In this document: piece after piece, positions 18,562 to 26,438 of the stretch
Layout of the letters: each line of letters opens with the position of its first letter
Position numbering within the stretch: position 1 is the stretch's first letter
Assembly: GCA_036653535.1 (NCBI GenBank)
Contig: JAVVTR010000004.1
Span: 66,202-130,201 of the forward strand
DNA length: 64,000 nt
Direction: 5' to 3'
Source of the DNA: JAVVTR01 sp036653535
Lineage (GTDB): Bacteria; Bacteroidota; Bacteroidia; Bacteroidales; P3
Notes under the pieces: generated by a model
What the model was told of the DNA's origin: nothing
Database searches by the model: none
The model's input: the letters and a program-made list of their open reading frames with translations, nothing else
Program-made: the position numbers and the translations under genes

Positions 18562-18879
18562 ATGAAATTACACATCAAAAAAGGAGACACGGTAAAGGTG
18601 TTAGCTGGTGACGACAAAAATAAACAAGGCAAAGTACTTGTTATTGATAACGAAAGTCAACGTGCTACCGTAGAGGGGATAAATTTAGTATCTAAACATA
18701 CTAAACCTAATTCAAAAAGCCCTCAAGGTGGCATCATCAAAAAAGAAGCCTCTATTCATGTTTCCAACCTTATGGTTACAGACTCTAAGGGAGTCGCATC
18801 TCGTGTTGGAAGAAAAGCAGACGAGAAAACAAACAAATCAGTTCGTTATTCAAAAAAATCAGGGGAGGTAATTAAGTAA
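18562..18879 (+). CDS. rplX: 50S ribosomal protein L24
   Basis: 105-residue uL24, an assembly initiator at the tunnel exit. The KOW motif is visible in KKGDTVKVLAGDDKNKQGKV (6-25), followed by NLVSKHTKPNSKSPQGGI. The stop codon overlaps the rplE start by one base (TAATG), so the pair is probably translationally coupled. Normal length. Confidence 0.98.
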   Translation: MKLHIKKGDTVKVLAGDDKNKQGKVLVIDNESQRATVEGINLVSKHTKPNSKSPQGGIIKKEASIHVSNLMVTDSKGVASRVGRKADEKTNKSVRYSKKSGEVIK

Positions 18880-19436
18880 TGAGTTATTCACCGAGACTTA
18901 AAGATAAATATAAGAAAGATATTGTACACACCCTTTCTACCGAGTTTCAGTACAAATCTGTTATGCAGGTTCCTCGTTTGATGAAAATTTGTGTGAACCA
19001 GGGTTTAGGTTCAGCCATCGCTGACAAAAAACTTATAGATGCAGGGATAGAAGAAATGACTACTATCACAGGCCAACGTGCGGTTCCTACAAAATCCAAA
19101 AAAGATATTTCCAATTTTAAAGTTCGTAAAGGAATGCCTATTGGTGTTCGTGTAACCTTAAGAGGAGACAAAATGTACGAATTTTTGGATCGGCTTATTA
19201 CCGTAGCTATTCCTCGTATTCGTGACTTTAGAGGAATTAGTGATAAAGGTTTAGACGGACGTGGAAATTTTTCTTTCGGTATTACCGAACAGATTATTTT
19301 CCCTGAAATTAACATAGATAAAGTCAATAAAATTAGCGGAATGGATATTACTTTCGTAACTAACGCCAAAACAGACAAAGAAGCACACGCTTTGTTGAGA
19401 GAGTTTGGTATTCCGTTTCAAAAACAAAATCAGTAG
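18879..19436 (+). CDS. rplE: 50S ribosomal protein L5
   Basis: 185-residue uL5, which brings 5S rRNA to the 50S subunit and contacts P-site tRNA. Recognised from VMQVPRLMKICVNQGLGSAI, GQRAVPTKSKKDISNFKVRK and RDFRGISDKGLDGRGNFSFG. The C-terminus (NAKTDKEAHALLREFGIPFQ) is typical. Starts within the rplX stop; rpsN follows after 9 bp. Confidence 0.98.
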   Translation: MSYSPRLKDKYKKDIVHTLSTEFQYKSVMQVPRLMKICVNQGLGSAIADKKLIDAGIEEMTTITGQRAVPTKSKKDISNFKVRKGMPIGVRVTLRGDKMYEFLDRLITVAIPRIRDFRGISDKGLDGRGNFSFGITEQIIFPEINIDKVNKISGMDITFVTNAKTDKEAHALLREFGIPFQKQNQ

Positions 19437-19445
19437 GGACAAGTT

Positions 19446-19715
19446 ATGGCAAAAGAATCAATAAAAGCCAGAGAGCTTAAAAGAGAGCGTATGGTTGCAA
19501 AGTATGCAAAAAAGCGTGCTGAATTAAAAGAGGCTGGAGACTATGAAGCCTTACAACGAATTCCCAAAAACGCCTCCCCTGTTCGCTTACATAATCGTTG
19601 CAAATTAAGTGGTCGTCCTAAGGGTTATATGCGTACATTCGGTATCTCCCGTATTAATTTTAGAGAAATGGCCTTAAATGGACTTATTCCCGGAGTAAAG
19701 AAAGCCAGTTGGTAA
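19446..19715 (+). CDS. rpsN: 30S ribosomal protein S14 (zinc-free form)
   Basis: 89-residue uS14. It has a single Cys (NRCKLSGRPKGYMRTFGISR) and lacks the CxxC pairs of the short zinc-binding form, so it is the longer zinc-independent type. Recognised from MAKESIKARELKRERMVAKY and the C-terminal REMALNGLIPGVKKASW. Its place in the main spc operon suggests it is the only S14, not a zinc-starvation spare. Followed by rpsH after 35 bp. Confidence 0.98.
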   Translation: MAKESIKARELKRERMVAKYAKKRAELKEAGDYEALQRIPKNASPVRLHNRCKLSGRPKGYMRTFGISRINFREMALNGLIPGVKKASW

Positions 19716-19750
19716 ACCACCGATAACACAAACAATAAAAGAGAAAGAAA

Positions 19751-20146
19751 ATGGTAACAGATCCTATTGCAGATTTTCTAACTAGAATTAGAAATGCCAA
19801 TATGGCCAAACACAGAATTGTGGAAGTTCCTTCTTCAAAAATGAAATTGGAAATCGCCCGAATTTTGTTTGAAAAAGGTTACATCGTAAACTACAAGTTA
19901 GAAGAAGGTGTTAAACCCACGCTTAAAATTGCTTTAAAATATCACCCTACTTCCAAATCACCCGCTATTCAACAAATTGAGCGAATTAGTAAACCAGGAT
20001 TGCGTAGATATGCCAACACAGATTCTCTACCGAGAGTTATGAATGGTTTGGGAATAGCCATCTTATCTACTTCCAAAGGTTTAATGACCGACAAGGAAGC
20101 TCGTAAGGAAAATATAGGTGGTGAAGTTATTTGTTATATTAGCTAA
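19751..20146 (+). CDS. rpsH: 30S ribosomal protein S8
   Basis: 131-residue uS8 that binds the central domain of 16S rRNA. Recognised from DPIADFLTRIRNANMAKHRI, VPSSKMKLEIARILFEKGYI and the C-terminal STSKGLMTDKEARKENIGGE. In E. coli S8 represses the spc operon; the corresponding mRNA site is not evident here. Normal length; rplF follows after 11 bp. Confidence 0.98.
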   Translation: MVTDPIADFLTRIRNANMAKHRIVEVPSSKMKLEIARILFEKGYIVNYKLEEGVKPTLKIALKYHPTSKSPAIQQIERISKPGLRRYANTDSLPRVMNGLGIAILSTSKGLMTDKEARKENIGGEVICYIS

Positions 20147-20157
20147 ACAGAAAAACA

Positions 20158-20724
20158 ATGTCAAGAATTGGTAAAGCACCTATCAACCTCCCTCAGGGAG
20201 TTGCAGTAACCGTCAATCCAAAAAATCAAGTAACGGTAAAAGGACCTAAAGGCGAAATAAGCCGTATGGTAGATCCAGATATCACCATACACGTTGACAC
20301 GGAAAATCATAAGGTAACCGTACAACGTCCTACCGATCAAAAACGTCACCGCTCTTTACATGGTTTGTACAGAGCTCTTATCAACAACATGGTAATAGGC
20401 GTTTCTGAAGGATATAAAACCACCTTAGAAATTGTAGGGGTTGGTTATAGAGCTACTGTTAATGGACAAATTATAGACCTTGCCTTAGGATTCTCTCATA
20501 ACTTATTTTTGGAATTACCAAAAGAGGTTAAAGCGCAGGCAACTGCCGAAAAAGGTAAGAACCCTACTCTGATTTTAGAATCTTTTGATAAAGAATTATT
20601 GGGTATGGTTTGTGCAAAAATACGCTCTTATCGCAAACCGGAACCATACAAAGGAAAAGGTATCAAGTTTGAAGGAGAAGTTTTGCGTAGAAAAGCTGGA
20701 AAATCGGCCAGCAGCAGCAAATAG
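20158..20724 (+). CDS. rplF: 50S ribosomal protein L6
   Basis: 188-residue uL6 near the factor-binding site, made of two similar domains. Recognised from MSRIGKAPINLPQGVAVTVN, HRSLHGLYRALINNMVIGVS and RSYRKPEPYKGKGIKFEGEV. The C-terminal LRRKAGKSASSSK is typical of the phylum. Slightly longer than in E. coli (177). Followed by rplR after 27 bp. Confidence 0.98.
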   Translation: MSRIGKAPINLPQGVAVTVNPKNQVTVKGPKGEISRMVDPDITIHVDTENHKVTVQRPTDQKRHRSLHGLYRALINNMVIGVSEGYKTTLEIVGVGYRATVNGQIIDLALGFSHNLFLELPKEVKAQATAEKGKNPTLILESFDKELLGMVCAKIRSYRKPEPYKGKGIKFEGEVLRRKAGKSASSSK

Positions 20725-20751
20725 TAGTGAATTAATAAATATATTAGCAAG

Positions 20752-21105
20752 ATGGCTATCACAAAAAAATATAGAAGAACGCGTATTAAAATGCGTATTC
20801 GCAAAAGAATCACGGGCAGTAAGGATATGCCGCGTTTGAGTGTATTTAGAAGTAACAAGGAAATCTACGCTCAGATTATCAATGATGCCGAAGGAAAAAC
20901 GTTAGTTACTGCTTCTTCCAAAGAAAAGGAATTTGCTGGAACCGGCAACAAAAGCGAAAAATCTAAAATAGTAGGTAAAACATTGGCTGAACGCGCTCAA
21001 AGTGCAGGTATAAGCCAAGTGATTTTTGACAGAAATGGTTATTTGTATCACGGACGTGTTAAATCTTTAGCTGATGCAGCTAGAGAAGCGGGTCTCAAAT
21101 TCTAA
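20752..21105 (+). CDS. rplR: 50S ribosomal protein L18
   Basis: 117-residue uL18, a 5S rRNA-binding protein. Recognised from RTRIKMRIRKRITGSKDMPR, RLSVFRSNKEIYAQIINDAE and the C-terminal FDRNGYLYHGRVKSLADAAR. The basic N-terminus that wraps 5S rRNA is intact. Normal length and position; rpsE follows after 8 bp. Confidence 0.98.
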   Translation: MAITKKYRRTRIKMRIRKRITGSKDMPRLSVFRSNKEIYAQIINDAEGKTLVTASSKEKEFAGTGNKSEKSKIVGKTLAERAQSAGISQVIFDRNGYLYHGRVKSLADAAREAGLKF

Positions 21106-21113
21106 GATTAATT

Positions 21114-21632
21114 ATGACAGACGCAAACGTAAAAAGAGTAAAATCGAGTGAAATCGAATTTCAAGATAAATTGGTTAGTATTCAACGTGTAACCAAAGTA
21201 ACTAAAGGTGGTAGAACTTTCAGTTTCTCTGCTATTGTAGTGGTAGGTAACGGAAGTGGTGTTGTAGGATATGGCTTAGGTAAAGCTAAAGAAGTTCAGG
21301 CTGCTATTCAAAAAGGCTTGGATGATGCAAAGAAAAACCTTATAAAAGTGCCTGTTTTGAAAGGAACCCTTCCTCACGAACAATATGGTAAATATAGTGG
21401 TGCATTAGTATTCTTAAAACCAGCCTCTCCTGGTACAGGAGTTATTGCAGGGGGTGCCATGCGTGCCGTATTAGAAAGCGTTGGAGTAACAGATGTTTTG
21501 GCGAAATCCAAAGGATCTTCTAATCCACACTCCGTAGTTAAGGCTACCATTGATGCCCTTTCTAAAATGAGGGATCCTTTTACGGTTGCCCAATTGAGAG
21601 GTGTTGAGTTGGATAAAGTATTCAACGGTTAA
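21114..21632 (+). CDS. rpsE: 30S ribosomal protein S5
   Basis: 172-residue uS5, important for decoding accuracy and the mRNA entry channel. The double-stranded RNA-binding domain includes VVGNGSGVVGYGLGKAKEVQ (residues about 43-62), followed by the C-terminal domain with GVIAGGAMRAVLESVGVTDV and SKGSSNPHSVVKATIDAL. Normal length; rpmD follows after 31 bp. Confidence 0.98.
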   Translation: MTDANVKRVKSSEIEFQDKLVSIQRVTKVTKGGRTFSFSAIVVVGNGSGVVGYGLGKAKEVQAAIQKGLDDAKKNLIKVPVLKGTLPHEQYGKYSGALVFLKPASPGTGVIAGGAMRAVLESVGVTDVLAKSKGSSNPHSVVKATIDALSKMRDPFTVAQLRGVELDKVFNG

Positions 21633-21663
21633 TTCGTCAACAGAGAGAAAAATAAAAAAACTC

Positions 21664-21843
21664 ATGAAAAAGGTTAAATTAACACAGATAAAAAGCGGTA
21701 TAGACAGGCCTTTACGTCAGAAAAGAACTCTTCAAGCTCTACGCCTTGGAAGAATCGGTAAAATTTCAGAGGTAACCCTTACCCCGCAAATAGAAGGAAT
21801 GATTAATAAAATTAATCATTTGATTAGAGTGGAAGAAGCTTAG
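21664..21843 (+). CDS. rpmD: 50S ribosomal protein L30
   Basis: 59-residue uL30. The start is the ATG at 21664 (MKKVKLTQIKSGIDRPLRQK); an in-frame ATG at 21601 lies inside rpsE and would add 21 unrelated residues. The rest, RTLQALRLGRIGKISEVTLT and the C-terminal INHLIRVEEA, fits the family. The protein is absent from several bacterial groups but normally kept in Bacteroidota. rplO follows after 26 bp. Confidence 0.96.
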   Translation: MKKVKLTQIKSGIDRPLRQKRTLQALRLGRIGKISEVTLTPQIEGMINKINHLIRVEEA

Positions 21844-21869
21844 TACTAACGAGAAAATAAAAAAACAAT

Positions 21870-22316
21870 ATGGATTTATCAGATTTAACTCCAGCGAAAG
21901 GCTCCGTAAGAACCAACAAACGTTTGGGCCGTGGTTATGGATCAGGCAATGGGAAAACCGCCGGTAGAGGACACAAAGGGGCTCAATCTCGTTCTGGATA
22001 CAGCAGAAAAATAGGATTTGAAGGTGGGCAAATGCCATTATATAGACGTGTTCCAAAATCCGGTTTCAAAAATATAAATCGTGTGGAATACAATGCTATA
22101 AACCTATCTACCTTAGAAGGTTTAGCCATAGAAAAAGGGCTGAAAGAAATTGACCTAAGCGTATTAATCGCCCATGGTTTAGCTTCCAAAAAGGACCTTA
22201 TTAAAATTTTAGGACGAGGCGAACTCACATCTACTTTGCAAGTAACAGCGCATGCTGTTTCGGCCAAAGCCAAAGAAGCCATCGAGTCTAAAGGCGGTTC
22301 TGTTACATTAGTATAA
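21870..22316 (+). CDS. rplO: 50S ribosomal protein L15
   Basis: 148-residue uL15, a late assembly protein with a long Gly-rich N-terminal extension. Recognised from MDLSDLTPAKGSVRTNKRLG, GRGYGSGNGKTAGRGHKGAQ and FEGGQMPLYRRVPKSGFKN. Normal length. Last ribosomal protein gene before secY, 20 bp away, as in spc operons generally. Confidence 0.98.
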   Translation: MDLSDLTPAKGSVRTNKRLGRGYGSGNGKTAGRGHKGAQSRSGYSRKIGFEGGQMPLYRRVPKSGFKNINRVEYNAINLSTLEGLAIEKGLKEIDLSVLIAHGLASKKDLIKILGRGELTSTLQVTAHAVSAKAKEAIESKGGSVTLV

Positions 22317-22336
22317 GGTTTATAAATAAGTACCTA

Positions 22337-23698
22337 ATGAAAAGATTCATAGAAACCCTAAAGAATATATATAAAATCGAAGAGTTAAGGAAACGTATCC
22401 TTTACACTCTCGGAATTATAGTTATATACCGTGTAGGTTCCTTTATTGTTTTGCCTGGTGTTGATCCTTCTCAACTGGGCGCCTTACAAAGTCAAACCAG
22501 TGATGGTTTGCTTGGTTTGTTAAATATGTTTTCCGGGGGTGCATTTTCCAATGCGTCCATATTTGCCTTGGGGATCATGCCTTATATTTCGGCTTCTATT
22601 ATTATCCAATTATTTGGAATGGCTATACCATATTTCCAAAAATTGCAAAAAGAAGGAGAGAGTGGACGAAGAAAGATGAATCAAATTACTCGTTTACTTA
22701 CCATAGCGGTTACGGCTCTACAGGCTCCGGCTTATCTTACTAATTTAACGAATCAACTCCCCCCCGATGCCTTTATTCCTTTTGATGGATCCAATCCTGG
22801 AATATTCTTTTGGATATCTTCCAGTATTCTTCTTACTGCAGGCACCTTATTTGTTATGTGGCTTGGAGAAAGAATAACAGACAACGGAATTGGAAATGGT
22901 ATTTCTTTAATCATTATGATTGGTATTATTGCCCGTTTACCTTTTGCTCTATTTGGTGAATTTGTTTCTCGTTTAGAACAACAAGGAGGCGGTTTAGTAG
23001 TATTTGTCTTGGAATTGGTCGTTTTAATAGTAGTTATCTTCTTATGTATCCTTTTGGTTCAAGGTACTCGTAGAATACCGGTTCAATACGCCAAAAGAAT
23101 AGTGGGAAACAAACAATACGGCGGTGTTAGACAATACCTACCAATGAAAGTAAATGCAGCAGGTGTTATGCCTATTATTTTTGCACAAGCTTTGATGTTT
23201 ATTCCTGTAACCATAGCTGGATTTGCTTCGCCTGAATCGGTAAACTCAGGATTTTGGCGTGCCTTAATGGATTTTAATGGTTTTTGGTATAACTTTATTT
23301 TTGCTCTCATGATTATTGCCTTTACTTATTTTTATACGGCAATTACTATGAACTCGCAACAAATATCCGAAGATCTGAAGAAGAATGGAGGTTTTATTCC
23401 TGGCATTAAACCCGGTAAAAGAACAGCAGAATTTATAGATGAAGTAATATCTCGCATTACCTTACCAGGATCTATATTTTTAGCCATAGTGGCTATATTA
23501 CCTGCTATTGTTCGTTTATTCGGAGTAAGTACTCAGTTTGCACAATTTTATGGAGGTACTTCTCTACTAATTTTAGTTGGGGTTGTTTTAGATACCCTTC
23601 AACAAATAGAGAGCCATTTACTAATGCGTCATTACGATGGATTAACTAAATCCGGACGTATTAAGGGACGTACTGGTGGGGCTTACGGAGTTGCATAG
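22337..23698 (+). CDS. secY: Protein translocase subunit SecY
   Basis: 453-residue channel subunit of the SecYEG translocon, with ten hydrophobic helices. Recognised from YRVGSFIVLPGVDPSQLGAL, the plug region LLNMFSGGAFSNASIFALGI, SASIIIQLFGMAIP and the cytoplasmic loop KNGGFIPGIKPGKRTAEFID that contacts SecA and the ribosome. It must serve both the ordinary secretome and the first step of T9SS export for the proteins at 60441 and 61326. Ends 11 bp before map. Confidence 0.98.
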   Translation: MKRFIETLKNIYKIEELRKRILYTLGIIVIYRVGSFIVLPGVDPSQLGALQSQTSDGLLGLLNMFSGGAFSNASIFALGIMPYISASIIIQLFGMAIPYFQKLQKEGESGRRKMNQITRLLTIAVTALQAPAYLTNLTNQLPPDAFIPFDGSNPGIFFWISSSILLTAGTLFVMWLGERITDNGIGNGISLIIMIGIIARLPFALFGEFVSRLEQQGGGLVVFVLELVVLIVVIFLCILLVQGTRRIPVQYAKRIVGNKQYGGVRQYLPMKVNAAGVMPIIFAQALMFIPVTIAGFASPESVNSGFWRALMDFNGFWYNFIFALMIIAFTYFYTAITMNSQQISEDLKKNGGFIPGIKPGKRTAEFIDEVISRITLPGSIFLAIVAILPAIVRLFGVSTQFAQFYGGTSLLILVGVVLDTLQQIESHLLMRHYDGLTKSGRIKGRTGGAYGVA

Positions 23699-23709
23699 AA
23701 CACGATAAA

Positions 23710-24486
23710 ATGATTAGAACCTATTCCGAAGAGGAAATTGCATTAATAAGAGAAAGTTCTTTACTTGTTGGAAAAACCTTGGCCGAAATGGCTAAGCTCA
23801 TCGCTCCAGGAATTACCACCTTGGAATTGGATAGAGTGGCTGAAGCCTATATCCGTTCTCAAGGAGCAATTCCAGCCTGTAAGGGCTTTGAGGGATTTCC
23901 GTTTACCTTATGTGTTTCTGTTAACGAAATAGTGGTACACGGATTTCCAAGCGAATATATCCTTGAAGAGGGAGATATTGTTTCCATAGATTGTGTGGTT
24001 TTAAAAAACGGCTTTCACGGAGACTCCGCTTACACTTTTGCTGTAGGACAAGTTGCAGAACCCATACGCAATCTTATGGAAGCTACCAAAGCTTCTCTAT
24101 ACCAAGGAATAGAACAAGCGAAGGCAGGAAACCGTGTGGGGGATATAGGATGCGCCGTTCAAACGTATGTGGAAAAGCGAGGATACGGAGTGGTTCGAGA
24201 ACTTTGCGGACACGGAGTTGGATTGGAAATGCACGAACAACCAGATGTTCTGAATTATGGACGTAAAGGTTGTGGTCCTAAACTTATAGAAAATATGGTT
24301 ATAGCCATAGAACCCATGATTACTTTAGGTAAAAGAAATATAGGTATAGAAGAAAATGGTTGGGGAATTTACACTTTAGATAGAAAACCGGCAGCACATT
24401 ATGAGCACGAACTTCTAATAGGCAAGGAAAAACCAGACATTTTATCTTCTTTTGAAGAAATAGAAAAAATATTAAACAACAAATAG
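23710..24486 (+). CDS. map: Type I methionine aminopeptidase
   Basis: 258-residue metalloenzyme that removes the initiator Met from new proteins. The metal ligands can be followed: Asp in VSIDCVVLKNGFHGDSAY (two Asp), His in GHGVGLEMHEQPDV, Glu in AIEPMITLG and Glu in HYEHELLIG. Its place between secY and infA is usual in Bacteroidota and Firmicutes. infA starts 3 bp after the stop. Confidence 0.98.
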   Translation: MIRTYSEEEIALIRESSLLVGKTLAEMAKLIAPGITTLELDRVAEAYIRSQGAIPACKGFEGFPFTLCVSVNEIVVHGFPSEYILEEGDIVSIDCVVLKNGFHGDSAYTFAVGQVAEPIRNLMEATKASLYQGIEQAKAGNRVGDIGCAVQTYVEKRGYGVVRELCGHGVGLEMHEQPDVLNYGRKGCGPKLIENMVIAIEPMITLGKRNIGIEENGWGIYTLDRKPAAHYEHELLIGKEKPDILSSFEEIEKILNNK

Positions 24487-24489
24487 AAA

Positions 24490-24708
24490 ATGGCAAAACA
24501 ACTATCCATACAACAAGATGGAACGGTTATAGAATCGTTAGGTAATGCCATGTTTCGCGTAGAGTTAGAAAACGGGCACACGGTTATTGCTCATATCTCC
24601 GGGAAAATGCGAATGCATTACATTAAAATACTACCAGGAGACAGAGTACAATTGGAAATGTCGCCCTACGATCTAACCAAAGCTCGCATCGTTTTTAGAC
24701 ACAAATAA
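24490..24708 (+). CDS. infA: Translation initiation factor IF-1
   Basis: 72-residue OB-fold protein that binds the ribosomal A site during initiation. Recognised from QDGTVIESLGNAMFRVELEN, GHTVIAHISGKMRMHYIKIL and PGDRVQLEMSPYDLTKARIV. Exactly the expected length. It begins 3 bp after map and is followed after 31 bp by the very short rpmJ. Confidence 0.98.
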   Translation: MAKQLSIQQDGTVIESLGNAMFRVELENGHTVIAHISGKMRMHYIKILPGDRVQLEMSPYDLTKARIVFRHK

Positions 24709-24739
24709 GACTTGAAGTAACTTTATAACAAAAAGATCC

Positions 24740-24856
24740 ATGAAAGTAAGACCATCCGTAAAAAAGAGAACGCCAGATTGTAAAATCGTAAGACGAAAAG
24801 GGAGAATCTATGTTATTAACAAGAAGAATCCTAAACTTAAACAAAGACAAGGGTAA
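24740..24856 (+). CDS. rpmJ: 50S ribosomal protein L36 (zinc-free form)
   Basis: 38-residue bL36 read directly from the sequence: ATG at 24740, stop TAA at 24854-24856. It begins MKVRPSVKKRTPDCKIVRRK and ends NPKLKQRQG. Of the four zinc ligands in the E. coli protein (Cys11, Cys14, Cys27, His33) only Cys14 remains; the others are Thr, Asn and Leu. It is thus the zinc-independent type usual in Bacteroidota. Its position between infA and rpsM is universal. Too short for most length-filtered gene calls. Confidence 0.97.
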   Translation: MKVRPSVKKRTPDCKIVRRKGRIYVINKKNPKLKQRQG

Positions 24857-24900
24857 TAAAAAAACCAATTCAGAAAAAATTTTTTAAAATTCAGTAATAC

Positions 24901-25281
24901 ATGGCAAGAATTGCAGGTATAGATTTACCGAAAAACAAAAGAGGGGAAATAGGATTAACCTACATTTACGGTATAGGGAAAAGTACGGCCCGTAAAATAT
25001 TAGAGAACGCCAATATTGATTTCAATAAAAAAGTACAAGATTGGAACGATGAGGAGTTAGCTCTTATTCGTAACTTTATTGGAGATCAACTAAAAGTAGA
25101 AGGCGCCCTCCGCTCCGAAGTCCAAACTAACATCAAGCGTCTTATGGACATTGGTTGTTATAGAGGTATTCGTCACCGTTTGGGATTGCCGTTGAGGGGT
25201 CAAAGTACAAAAAACAACGCTCGTACTCGTAAAGGGAAAAAGAAAACGGTTGCCAATAAGAAGAAGGCACCTAAGGGCTAA
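24901..25281 (+). CDS. rpsM: 30S ribosomal protein S13
   Basis: 126-residue uS13 of the 30S head, contacting P-site tRNA and the L5 bridge. Recognised from ARIAGIDLPKNKRGEIGLTY, IYGIGKSTARKILENA and the C-terminal RHRLGLPLRGQSTKNNARTR. The basic tail (KGKKKTVANKKKAPKG) is normal. First gene of the alpha-type operon portion; rpsK follows after 56 bp. Confidence 0.98.
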   Translation: MARIAGIDLPKNKRGEIGLTYIYGIGKSTARKILENANIDFNKKVQDWNDEELALIRNFIGDQLKVEGALRSEVQTNIKRLMDIGCYRGIRHRLGLPLRGQSTKNNARTRKGKKKTVANKKKAPKG

Positions 25282-25337
25282 GCCTAACGCTTGCTAATTA
25301 ACACGTATTTGAAAACAATAAGAATATTTCAACAGAT

Positions 25338-25727
25338 ATGGCAAAAACTGCTAAAGTAACAAAGAAAAAAGTCGTTAAGGTTGAAGCCGTCGGCAAAGTA
25401 TATATTTTTGCATCATTTAATAATGTGATTATATCCATTACAAATAATGCAGGACAAGTAATCTCTTGGTCTTCATCGGGAAAGATGGGATTTAAAGGTT
25501 CTAAAAAGAACACTCCCTATGCCGCACAGATGGCCGCTGGAGATTGTGCTAAAGTTGCTTACGATTCAGGTTTACGAAAAGTAAAAGCGTATGTTAAAGG
25601 TCCGGGAGCCGGACGTGAATCCGCTATTCGTACTATTCACGGATCAGGTATCGAAGTAACCGAGATTATGGATGTAACTCCACTTCCACACAATGGTTGC
25701 CGCCCTCCTAAGAGAAGAAGAATCTAA
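25338..25727 (+). CDS. rpsK: 30S ribosomal protein S11
   Basis: 129-residue uS11 of the 30S platform at the mRNA exit, near the anti-Shine-Dalgarno helix. Recognised from YIFASFNNVIISITNNAGQV, SSGKMGFKGSKKNTPYAAQM and the C-terminal DVTPLPHNGCRPPKRRRI. The N-terminal ~17 residues are Lys-rich and variable. Normal length; rpsD follows after 39 bp. Confidence 0.98.
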   Translation: MAKTAKVTKKKVVKVEAVGKVYIFASFNNVIISITNNAGQVISWSSSGKMGFKGSKKNTPYAAQMAAGDCAKVAYDSGLRKVKAYVKGPGAGRESAIRTIHGSGIEVTEIMDVTPLPHNGCRPPKRRRI

Positions 25728-25766
25728 CAGACCTTGATACACGTAATAATAAATTATATTTAAGAT

Positions 25767-26372
25767 ATGGCACGATACATTGGCCCAAAATCGAAAATTG
25801 CGAGAAAATTTCAAGAACCTATTTTCGGTTCAGATAAAGTTTTGGAAAGAAAAAATTATGCTCCTGGACAACATGGTGCAAATAAACGTCATTCAAAACT
25901 GTCGGAATACGGAATACAGTTGCAGGAAAAGCAAAAAGCAAAATATACATACGGCATTTTAGAAAAACAATTCCGTAAAATTTTTCACCAAGCCGCTAGT
26001 AAAAGTGGTATTACAGGGCAAGTACTATTACAACTTATAGAATCTCGTTTAGACAACGTGGTTTATCGTTTTGGTATAGCTCCTACTCGTAATGCTGCCC
26101 GTCAATTAGTTGCACATAGACACATTACAGTTAACGGAAAACTCGTTAATATCGCCTCTTTTCAATTAAAGCCAGGGGATATGGTTGCTGTTCGTGAAAA
26201 ATCAAAATCTATGGAAGTAATCACCGATTCTTTAGCAGGAAGAACTAATCAGTACAATTGGTTAGAATGGAATGCTGCAGAAATGAACGGTAAATTCCTT
26301 AGCTATCCCGAACGCGAAAATATTCCGGAAACGATAAAAGAACAATCCATTGTAGAATTGTACTCCAAGTAA
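25767..26372 (+). CDS. rpsD: 30S ribosomal protein S4 (zinc-free form)
   Basis: 201-residue uS4, a primary 16S-binding protein. Recognised from MARYIGPKSKIARKFQEPIF, NYAPGQHGANKRHSKLSEYG and the S4 RNA-binding domain RLDNVVYRFGIAPTRNAARQ. The N-terminal region has no Cys, so this is the zinc-independent form. In E. coli S4 represses the alpha operon; no pseudoknot site was recognised here. rpoA follows after 66 bp. Confidence 0.98.
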   Translation: MARYIGPKSKIARKFQEPIFGSDKVLERKNYAPGQHGANKRHSKLSEYGIQLQEKQKAKYTYGILEKQFRKIFHQAASKSGITGQVLLQLIESRLDNVVYRFGIAPTRNAARQLVAHRHITVNGKLVNIASFQLKPGDMVAVREKSKSMEVITDSLAGRTNQYNWLEWNAAEMNGKFLSYPERENIPETIKEQSIVELYSK

Positions 26373-26438
26373 TTTTACTGGAGATTCTTTTCTTTTCCTT
26401 TTATCCATCACGAGTTTAAAAACATAAATTATACATTA

